From an uncultured Terriglobus sp. (GTDB lineage Bacteria; Acidobacteriota; Terriglobia; Terriglobales; Acidobacteriaceae): 9,250 nt of DNA. Location: assembly GCA_937871605.1 (NCBI GenBank), contig CALMRM010000248.1, forward strand, positions 993-10,242, given 5' to 3'. Positions 1-5,254 of the stretch are shown one piece after another. The stretch's first letter is position 1, and each line of letters begins with the position of its first letter. The position numbers and the translations under genes are program-made. The notes under the pieces are model-generated. The model worked only from the letters and a program-made list of their open reading frames with translations. It was not told where the DNA came from and did not search any database.

Positions 1-1
1 G

Positions 2-118
2 TTCTCGTTCGTCCTCATTTTTTTCTTTCTCACTGTGACGTCTTCGCTCATCGTCGCCACGCACTGCGCGTATGAAGCCGTTCGACCTCGCTTGAGCGAA
101 CGTCTGATCACTTCGTGA
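2..118 (+). CDS. C-terminal fragment of a possible membrane protein (5' end outside window)
   Basis: One frame is open from the left edge to a TGA at 116-118, giving 38 residues. It begins with a strongly hydrophobic run (FVLIFFFLTVTSSLIVA) that could be a last transmembrane helix, followed by a short charged tail ending RLSERLITS. About two thirds of its third codon positions are G or C, which agrees with coding in this GC-rich genome. A small hairpin (ATCAC at 107-111, GTGAT at 115-119) overlaps the stop. The family cannot be told from so short a piece. A second open frame (1-75) also reaches the edge, so the assignment is tentative. Confidence 0.4.
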   Translation, partial: FSFVLIFFFLTVTSSLIVATHCAYEAVRPRLSERLITS

Positions 119-123
119 TGCCG

Positions 124-174
124 TTGCTTGCGCAGGCGTAAACTTTACATAGTGGCGTAAACCAAGGTTTGCGC
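124..174 (+). promoter_or_regulatory. Candidate lpdA promoter/operator region with two dyads
   Basis: The 9-mer GGCGTAAAC occurs twice, at 135-143 and 154-162. The first copy is part of the perfect dyad GTAAA-C-TTTAC (138-148). The second is part of a 20-bp near-palindrome, GCGTAAACCAAGGTTTGCGC (155-174), with one mismatched pair. A weak promoter fits the same place: TTGCTT (124-129), then CATAGT (148-153) at 18-bp spacing. The dyads would overlap or follow the -10 box, as an operator does. The promoter call is inferred; the repeats are directly visible. Confidence 0.4.
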
Positions 175-217
175 GGGTGGGTGGCGCTTGCCGCCCTGCG
201 TTTGTGGAGAGGGTTCT

Positions 218-1636
218 GTGGCAGAGACAGTGTTTGATGTGGCCGTGATTGGTGGCGGCCCGGCAGGGTATTCCTGCGCGTTTCGCGCGGGGCAGTATGG
301 ATTGAAGGTTGCACTGATCGAGGCGAGCGACAAGCTGGGCGGCACCTGCCTGCACGTGGGTTGCGTGCCCACCAAGGCGATGCTGTTTTCCGCGTTCATC
401 TTCGACCACGCGAACGAAGGTGCCATGTACGGCATTGATAACGTGGGCGGCGGCACCATCAACTGGCCGCAGGTGCTCAAGCGCAAGAACGAGATCATCA
501 ACAAGCACACCGCGGGCCTGCAATACCTGGTGAAGAAGAACAAGGTTTCGCTGATTCGCGGCTACGGCAAGCTGACCGGCCCGGCCAAGGACGGCATCCA
601 CACCGTGGACGTGGAGTTCGAAGGCAAGAAGCAGCAGGTACAGGCGAAGAAGCTGGTGCTGGCATCCGGCTCGGACGCCCGCATGATCCCCGGCCTGCAG
701 GCCAGCGACAAGATCCTGACCAACGTCGAAGTCCTCTCGCTGGAGAAGATGCCGAAGTCGATGATCGTCATCGGCTCGGGCGCGGTGGGCGTGGAGTTTG
801 CGTCGGTGTTCAACAGCTTCAAGGTGCCGGTGACCATCATCGAGATGGCGGACCGCTTTGTGCCCGCCGAAGACGCCGACATCTCCAAGGAGTTTCTGCG
901 GCAGTACAAGAAGAAGGGCATCACCTGTCACATCTCTGCCAAGATGAACAAGATTGAGGAGACGGCGGACGGCGTCAAGGTCCACTACACGACCAGCGAC
1001 GGCAAGGACAACATCCAGGAAGCGGACAAGGTGTTGATCGCCATCGGCCGCGCGCCGCGGACGGCGAACCTGAACCTCGAGTCCACCAAGATCGAGATGG
1101 ATCGCACTTCCATCAAGGTGGACCAGTTCCAGCAAACCGCAGAGCCGGGCATCTACGCGGTCGGCGACATTGTCGCGGGCCTGCCGCTGCTGGCGCATGG
1201 TGGAGCCATGTGCGGAGCTGTGGCCGCCGCGCACATCGCGGGCAAGTACGCGAAGCCGGTCAGCCGCAACCGCATCCCGGCCTGCACGTACTGCGAGCCG
1301 CAGATCGGGTCCGTAGGCCTGACGGAGGCGATGGCGCGCGAGCAGGGCCGCAAGATCAAAGTCGGCAAGTTCCCACTGGCCGGCAACTCCAAGGCCACCA
1401 TCCTGGACGCGCATGACGGCTTCGTAAAGGTGATTGCGGACGAGCAGTACGGCGAGGTGCTCGGTGTCCACATCATTGGACCGGATGCAACAGAACTGAT
1501 CGAGTCCGCCGTGGTCGCGATCGAATCCGAGATGACTATCGAGGAGCTGATGTTCACCCAGCACCCGCACCCGACGCTGTCAGAGAGCCTGCTGGACGGC
1601 TACGCTTCGGTGTACGGCATGTCGCTGAACGCGTAA
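218..1636 (+). CDS. lpdA: Dihydrolipoyl dehydrogenase (E3)
   Basis: This cytoplasmic FAD-dependent enzyme reoxidises dihydrolipoyl groups on E2 of 2-oxoacid dehydrogenase complexes (or on GcvH) and reduces NAD+. The 472-residue product matches the usual length of about 470. It shows the N-terminal FAD-binding motif GGGPAG (12-17), the redox disulfide C44-L-H-V-G-C49, the NAD-binding motif GSGAVG (186-191), the second FAD motif YAVGD (313-317), and the C-terminal dimer-interface catalytic pair H451/E456 in HPHPTLSE. All key residues are present. The GTG at 218 is preferred because GGAG at 206-209 lies 8 nt upstream and the product then begins MAETVFDVAVIGGG; an in-frame TTG at 188 would add ten unlikely residues. 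The stop TAA shares its last base with the Shine-Dalgarno sequence of hicB, so the two are probably co-transcribed. Confidence 0.95.
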   Translation: MAETVFDVAVIGGGPAGYSCAFRAGQYGLKVALIEASDKLGGTCLHVGCVPTKAMLFSAFIFDHANEGAMYGIDNVGGGTINWPQVLKRKNEIINKHTAGLQYLVKKNKVSLIRGYGKLTGPAKDGIHTVDVEFEGKKQQVQAKKLVLASGSDARMIPGLQASDKILTNVEVLSLEKMPKSMIVIGSGAVGVEFASVFNSFKVPVTIIEMADRFVPAEDADISKEFLRQYKKKGITCHISAKMNKIEETADGVKVHYTTSDGKDNIQEADKVLIAIGRAPRTANLNLESTKIEMDRTSIKVDQFQQTAEPGIYAVGDIVAGLPLLAHGGAMCGAVAAAHIAGKYAKPVSRNRIPACTYCEPQIGSVGLTEAMAREQGRKIKVGKFPLAGNSKATILDAHDGFVKVIADEQYGEVLGVHIIGPDATELIESAVVAIESEMTIEELMFTQHPHPTLSESLLDGYASVYGMSLNA

Positions 1637-1647
1637 GGAGGCAAGCG

Positions 1648-1863
1648 ATGCGGCACGAATTTACGGCGGTGATCGAGCGCGACGGTGAATGGTTTGTGGG
1701 CTGGACGCCGGAACTGCCCGGTGCCAACGGGCAGGGCTGCACCGTGGAAGAGTGCCGCACCAGCTTGTCCGCAGCGATCGCACTTATCTTGGAGGATCGT
1801 CGTGAAGACGGTCTGCGCGGCGTGCCTCCGGATGCGATTCAGGATGTGGTGCAGGTCGCTTGA
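1648..1863 (+). CDS. hicB: HicB-type antitoxin, short form
   Basis: Small 71-residue protein of the HicB family, whose members bind and neutralise the HicA mRNA-cleaving toxin. The sequence shows the family's partly degraded RNase-H-like fold: an N-terminal strand pair with a conserved acidic turn (FTAVIERDGEWFVGW), the PELPG turn (21-25), then QGCTVEECRTSLSAAIALIL, which matches the typical G-x-T-xx-E-A helix. It ends at residue 71 with no visible C-terminal helix-turn-helix or ribbon-helix-helix domain, so it belongs to the short HicB forms that need another factor, or HicA binding, for autoregulation. A perfect AGGAGG (1636-1641) sits 6 nt before the ATG and begins on the last base of the lpdA stop codon. 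Its stop overlaps the hicA start. Confidence 0.8.
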   Translation: MRHEFTAVIERDGEWFVGWTPELPGANGQGCTVEECRTSLSAAIALILEDRREDGLRGVPPDAIQDVVQVA

Positions 1864-2060
1864 AGCGTGACGCATTGCTGCGGTTTTTGCGCGTGCACGG
1901 CTGCTATTTGAAGCGCGAGGGCGGAGCACACCCACTGTGGATAAATTCAGCTACCGGGCAAACGGAAGCTGCGCCGCGCCATACGGAAGTCGCCGACCTG
2001 CTTGCACGTAAGATTTGCCGTGGCTTGTCGCTACCGCAGATCGGACGCGAGAACCAATAG
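1860..2060 (+). CDS. hicA: HicA-type toxin (mRNA interferase)
   Basis: The 66-residue product fits the HicA fold, a small double-stranded-RNA-binding-like domain that cleaves mRNA using one conserved histidine. Visible features are the basic N-terminal helix KRDALLRFLRVHGC, the catalytic-site strand REGGAHPLW with the putative catalytic H24, then APRH (38-41) and the C-terminal helix DLLARKICRGLSLP. The usual motif is G-S-H; here the residue before the histidine is alanine, a mild departure. The start is the TTG at 1860, whose bases form TTGA with the hicB stop (4-bp overlap). This implies translational coupling, since no good independent ribosome-binding site is visible. Antitoxin precedes toxin, opposite to the classic hicAB order. 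Confidence 0.78.
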   Translation: MKRDALLRFLRVHGCYLKREGGAHPLWINSATGQTEAAPRHTEVADLLARKICRGLSLPQIGRENQ

Positions 2061-2079
2061 CGCCCCAACGGATGACACC

Positions 2080-2118
2080 TTGACATCATGATGCGTGCAG
2101 TGGAAGCATCATGATGTG
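2080..2118 (+). promoter_or_regulatory. Double palindromic operator over the vapB start
   Basis: ACATCATGATGC (2083-2094) and GCATCATGATGT (2106-2117) form a perfect 12-bp inverted repeat with an 11-nt spacer. Each arm also contains the self-palindrome CATCATGATG (2084-2093 and 2107-2116), with centres 23 bp apart, about two helical turns. The right arm runs into the GTG start at 2116, and the candidate ribosome-binding site GGAAG (2102-2106) lies mostly in the spacer. A perfect -35 hexamer, TTGACA (2080-2085), overlaps the left arm, but no convincing -10 stands at 16-18 bp. This is the arrangement expected for autoregulation by a VapB-VapC complex; in RNA the arms could also pair over the start. 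Confidence 0.6.
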
Positions 2119-2361
2119 CGAACGACATTGACCATCGACGATGATGTGGAGGCGCTGCTGCGGCAGCGCCTTCGTGCCTCCGGCGAACCGCTGAAGCAGG
2201 CGGTGAACAAGTACCTGCGCCTGGGCATGCAGGCGGAGGCGAAAGCACCGGAGCAGGAGCCATTCAAGGTCAAGCCGTTCCGCTTGGGTTTGCCCAAGCA
2301 TTGGGACTATACGAGTACCTCGCGGCTCATCGAGCAGCTCGACGACCCGGACTGGCGATGA
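2116..2361 (+). CDS. VapB-type antitoxin
   Basis: The 81-residue product begins MRTTLTIDDDVEALLRQRL, a typical ribbon-helix-helix antitoxin start: a short DNA-contacting strand followed by two helices, the second being GEPLKQAVNKYLRLGMQ (23-39). The C-terminal part (about 40-81) is polar and Pro/Gln/Glu-rich and ends YTSTSRLIEQLDDPDWR, which is probably the toxin-binding tail. The GTG at 2116 is preferred because it yields the family's usual first residues and has GGAAG 9 nt upstream. An in-frame GTG at 2095 would add MQWKHHD and lies inside the inverted-repeat region. The stop TGA overlaps the toxin ATG as ATGA. The gene is 55 bp after hicA on the same strand but has its own candidate operator. 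Confidence 0.75.
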   Translation: MRTTLTIDDDVEALLRQRLRASGEPLKQAVNKYLRLGMQAEAKAPEQEPFKVKPFRLGLPKHWDYTSTSRLIEQLDDPDWR

Positions 2362-2801
2362 GGCTGCTCGATGCCAACCTGCTGCTGCTGAGCTACGACC
2401 AGCAGGCAGTGCTGCACAAAGCGGCGAAACTCTGGCTTGAAGGTGTGCTGTCCGGTGGTGAAGCGGTCGGCATTCCCATGCTGTCGGTCGCAGCCTTTCT
2501 CCGCATCAGTACAGACAAGCGGCTGCCCAGGTTGGTGATGCGCATGGAAGACGCGCTGGCGGCGGTGGACTCGTGGCTTTCAAGACGGCACGTGTCCATC
2601 GTGCACACGGCAGATACCAACTGGAAGACGACAGTTGAGTGCATTCGGGTGGGAAAGGTATCTGGCGCTATGGTGACCGATGCCCAGCTTGCCGCGCTGG
2701 CGATTGACCACGGCGCGACCTTTTACTCACATGATGCTGACTTTGCCCGCTTTCCGCGGTTGCGCTGGGTAGATCCATTGACCAAGCTGCGAGGAAGGTA
2801 G
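2358..2801 (+). CDS. VapC-type PIN-domain ribonuclease toxin
   Basis: The 147-residue product is a PIN-domain protein, a Mg2+-dependent RNase family whose toxins often cut tRNA or rRNA. Visible active-site acids are D5 (LLDANLLL), D108 (VTDAQLAALA), and D126/D128 (SHDADFARF). The C-terminal block FPRLRWVDPL resembles the VapC subfamily common in mycobacteria and other soil bacteria (TIGR00028-like). The second acidic position of classic PIN domains falls in PMLSVAAFLRIST (40-52), where no glutamate is seen; this region often reads xxFLRxxT in that subfamily. The ATG at 2358 overlaps the antitoxin stop (ATGA), the usual coupling in vapBC modules. An upstream in-frame start at 2301 would lie inside the antitoxin gene and is unlikely. 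Confidence 0.8.
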   Translation: MRLLDANLLLLSYDQQAVLHKAAKLWLEGVLSGGEAVGIPMLSVAAFLRISTDKRLPRLVMRMEDALAAVDSWLSRRHVSIVHTADTNWKTTVECIRVGKVSGAMVTDAQLAALAIDHGATFYSHDADFARFPRLRWVDPLTKLRGR

Positions 2802-2850
2802 CCCGCAGAGGGACAACCGTGCCTTCGTCTGCTGACACGAGATCGCACCG

Positions 2851-3333
2851 CTACCCGCGAAGCACCGCGTCGAACTTGTCGAACGACTGGTTCATGGCTT
2901 CCAGCTGACCACTCTCGATTGCGTCTGCCATGGTCTCGTTGCCCATGTAAATGACCCTGGTGCGGCCTTCGCCTGCGTCTTCGAGCAGGACAGAGTCGTA
3001 TGCGTCGGCGTCGGCCTTATGTTCTATGCCGATCTCTTCAGGCTGTACCTTGTTGCCGTCTTTATCAGCAAAGTACATGGAGAACACGATCTTTTCGTGT
3101 GGAACGATCTCGTGATACTCGCCGCCGGTCCAGCCCTCCCAACCGTTCTGCCCTCTCATGCAAAGCAGAAACTTGCCGCCTACGCGAAAATCTATTTTGC
3201 AGACGGGAATGGTGAAATCCTTCGGCCCCCACCATTGCTCGACGTGTTGCGGATCGGTCCACGCCTTCCACACCAGGTCGCGTGGTGCGTCAAAGGTATG
3301 TGTCAGGGTCAGCCGCTCTGGTTGCTGCTGCAT
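2851..3333 (-). CDS. AHSA1/SRPBCC-family protein
   Basis: The 160-residue product carries one SRPBCC fold of the AHSA1 (Aha1 C-terminal-like) type, a helix-grip fold with a hydrophobic pocket. Typical features are the opening strand LTLTHTFDAPRDLVWKAWTDPQHVEQWWGP (8-37), the R-V-G-G-K-F strand turn (50-55), the YHEIVPHEKIVFSMYF block, and a long C-terminal helix MADAIESGQLEAMNQSFDKFDAVL. No signal peptide is present, so it should be cytoplasmic. Such proteins bind small lipophilic ligands or act as stress-linked accessory factors; the ligand cannot be told here. A strong AGGAGG (complement of 3340-3345) lies 6 nt before the ATG. It is convergent with the VapC gene and lies 65 bp downstream of the DUF1684 lipoprotein gene on the same strand, so they may share a transcript. 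Confidence 0.85.
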   Translation of the reverse strand: MQQQPERLTLTHTFDAPRDLVWKAWTDPQHVEQWWGPKDFTIPVCKIDFRVGGKFLLCMRGQNGWEGWTGGEYHEIVPHEKIVFSMYFADKDGNKVQPEEIGIEHKADADAYDSVLLEDAGEGRTRVIYMGNETMADAIESGQLEAMNQSFDKFDAVLRG

Positions 3334-3398
3334 GGTTTGCCTCCTCTTTACGGCTCACTCTCAGTTCCTCCTGCGATGTGGGCCGCTGTTGTTGCTGC

Positions 3399-4343
3399 TT
3401 ATGGCGCATCGGTGGGATGGTACCGCTTTTCGCCGGCTGGTATGGCAACATCCAGTCGGTTCTCTGGTGGCGCAATGGGGCAGTGCGTGTAGGGGCTGTA
3501 GGCACAGTCTGGGTTCACCGCCTGGTTAAAGTCCAGCGCCAGTCTGGTGGGCTTGCGCGCATCGAAACGTTGCGCCGGATCAAAGGCCCGCGAGGTGAAA
3601 GGTATCTCCAGGTAACGCGCAGCGGGATAGGTATCGATCTTCGAGGTAAGGTCGCGGAAGACGATGTAGATCATGTCCGGCTCAAGCGTCGCGTACAGCT
3701 TGTAAGGTTTGCCGTTCAGCGCGAACCGGACGTACCCTGGGGCCGTGAAAGCCAGTGTGCTGCCGCCGTTGGTGCGTTCGTACGTGAGCGGATGACCGCC
3801 GGCGATGGGCACCCAATCCGCCACGACACGGTACGCAGGCGAGGGTGGATAGAAGTTGAGCGGGTGGAACGTTTGGATAAGTTCTGACTTTGCATCGAAG
3901 ACCTGCAGCAGCGCTCCGCCCTTGGTCCGGCGCAGATGCATGCTGGTGCTGCCATTGGTGATCCAGCCGGTGAGCCCGTCCTGCGCGAACGGGATGACCT
4001 GCCCGGCTTTCAGCGGCTTACCGTCCATCTGCGTGGGCTCGTGCGCCTGGACAATCTGCATACCCTTCGGCACGGGAATAACTTCCAGCGGCGCACCGCT
4101 CCAGTTCACCAGCTTGACGTCAGTGCCCTCACTGCTGGAGCCGACGCGCTTACGGCCGTCGAGCGCGATGGCGTCAAGCCTGGCCAAGAGTCCGCGCGGG
4201 CTCACCAGGTCCTTGGCCTCGTCCGCGCGGAACTGCAGTTCCTCCGCTTCGCTGTAGGCGGGCACATGAGTGCGCGAGCAGCCGGTCGCCGCCGCCAGGA
4301 GCAGCAGCAGGGTGAAGACCGAGCGGCGAACGCGTGGAGTCAT
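3399..4343 (-). CDS. DUF1684 family lipoprotein
   Basis: The product is about 314 residues. A basic n-region (MTPRVRR) and a leucine-rich core lead to a lipobox-like AATGC with C22 as the likely lipidated cysteine, so it is probably anchored to the cell envelope. The mature part matches DUF1684 in its distinctive C-terminal half: IVFRDLTSKIDTYPAARYLEIPF, then LALDFNQAVNPDCAYSPYTHCP, then PPENRLDVAIPAGEKR. The cysteine pair around SPYTHC is typical of the family. The biochemical role is unknown. The start is uncertain: ATG at 4343 gives a compact signal peptide, ATG at 4355 adds MLTL, and neither has a strong ribosome-binding site. A longer reading up to 4493 would run through lipB and is rejected. 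It is divergent from lipB across a very short gap. Confidence 0.78.
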   Translation of the reverse strand: MTPRVRRSVFTLLLLLAAATGCSRTHVPAYSEAEELQFRADEAKDLVSPRGLLARLDAIALDGRKRVGSSSEGTDVKLVNWSGAPLEVIPVPKGMQIVQAHEPTQMDGKPLKAGQVIPFAQDGLTGWITNGSTSMHLRRTKGGALLQVFDAKSELIQTFHPLNFYPPSPAYRVVADWVPIAGGHPLTYERTNGGSTLAFTAPGYVRFALNGKPYKLYATLEPDMIYIVFRDLTSKIDTYPAARYLEIPFTSRAFDPAQRFDARKPTRLALDFNQAVNPDCAYSPYTHCPIAPPENRLDVAIPAGEKRYHPTDAP

Positions 4344-4387
4344 CAAGGTGAGCATACCGTCCACTGCCCGCAGCTGCCGTGAGGAAT

Positions 4388-5146
4388 ATGCTGAACAGGT
4401 TGCTTGTGAGCCTGCTTCAACTCGAACGAGTGGGATACGCGGAAGGCCTGCGCATCCAGGCAGAGCTGGTAGCCGCGCGCAAGGCCGGTGCAATCGGCGA
4501 CACGCTCGTCCTGCTGGAGCATCCGCCAGTGCTCACGCTGGGGCGCAATGCGCACCGCAGCAACATCCTTGCCTCGGAGGAGGTGCTGTCAGCCAGGGGC
4601 GTCGAGGTACACGAGATCAACCGCGGCGGCGATGTGACGTACCACGGCCCTGGCCAAGTGGTCGGCTATCCCATCATTGATCTGCGAGGCGACCTGCCCG
4701 GCAAGAAAGGGCCGCACCTTGGGCCGGTGGACTTCGTCCGCCTGCTGGAAGACGTGCTCATCCGCACATGCCGCGTGTTTGGTGTTCCCGCGCAGCGCAT
4801 TGCCAAGCGTACCGGTGTGTGGACGCTGGCAGGCGGCTCCATTCAGGAGAAGAAGCTGGCGGCCATCGGTGTGCATGTGTCTGGCGGCATTACGTCGCAT
4901 GGCTTTGCGCTCAACGTGACGACCGATCTGCGCGATTTCCAGTGGATTGTGCCCTGTGGCATTACGGACCGCGTACCTACGTCGCTGGAGCTTGAGGTGG
5001 ATGATCCACCCGCGCTTGCGCCTACCATGGAGAACGCCCGCAACACGGTGGCACGCATGTTCGGCGGTGTGTTTCACCGGCAGATGCTCTATGCCGAATC
5101 GCAGGAGGAACTGCTCGCGTCGGCACCGTCGCCAGCGGCGCGGTAA
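4388..5146 (+). CDS. lipB: Lipoyl(octanoyl) transferase
   Basis: LipB transfers octanoyl groups from octanoyl-ACP to lysines of lipoyl domains, the first step of de novo lipoate attachment in the cytoplasm. The product is 252 residues, normal to slightly long. It shows LLEHPPVLTLGR, the signature RGGDVTYHGPG (79-89) followed by QVVGYPIIDL, and the catalytic pair K156 (KLAAIG) and C190 (IVPCGI). Their 34-residue spacing equals that of the known K135/C169 pair in the E. coli enzyme. The start is not certain: ATG 4388 has GAGGA only 2 nt away, GTG 4379 lies upstream of that GAGGA, and GTG 4406 has a weak ACAGG at 6 nt and would give 246 residues. It sits just upstream of the E2 gene, its likely substrate protein. 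Confidence 0.93.
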   Translation: MLNRLLVSLLQLERVGYAEGLRIQAELVAARKAGAIGDTLVLLEHPPVLTLGRNAHRSNILASEEVLSARGVEVHEINRGGDVTYHGPGQVVGYPIIDLRGDLPGKKGPHLGPVDFVRLLEDVLIRTCRVFGVPAQRIAKRTGVWTLAGGSIQEKKLAAIGVHVSGGITSHGFALNVTTDLRDFQWIVPCGITDRVPTSLELEVDDPPALAPTMENARNTVARMFGGVFHRQMLYAESQEELLASAPSPAAR

Positions 5147-5157
5147 ACGCCCCGAGG

Positions 5158-5186
5158 GTGCGAGGTCTGCGGCTGCGGCCTATAAT
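5158..5186 (+). promoter_or_regulatory. Candidate sigma-70-type promoter for the E2 gene
   Basis: A perfect TATAAT stands at 5181-5186 in an otherwise GC-rich stretch, 68 bp before the E2 start. The hexamer at 17-bp spacing is GTGCGA (5158-5163), a poor -35, so the promoter may depend on an activator or be housekeeping with a weak -35. The predicted transcript would start near 5193, leaving a leader of about 60 nt. This suggests that the E2 gene is not only read from lipB. Confidence 0.55.
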
Positions 5187-5243
5187 CTCCATGTTTGCAC
5201 CTGCGCTGGAAACCTGGCGTTTTCTGCACCAAACTTTGCGTTT

Positions 5244-5249
5244 GAAGGA
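5244..5249 (+). promoter_or_regulatory. Ribosome-binding site of the E2 gene
   Basis: GAAGGA lies 5 nt before the ATG at 5255 and fixes that start, which also gives the expected first residues MATDVVMPQMGES of a lipoyl domain. Confidence 0.7.
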
Positions 5250-5254
5250 CGTTT

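Noticed and set aside
2802..2850. Terminator between the PIN toxin gene and the convergent SRPBCC gene
   Set aside because: No stable hairpin with a T run is visible in the 49-bp gap; only a distant 6-bp complement (GGTAGC/GCTACC) was found.
4344..4493. N-terminal extension of the DUF1684 protein up to 4493
   Set aside because: It would overlap the lipB coding start by over 100 bp, and the lipoprotein signal peptide begins at 4343 or 4355.
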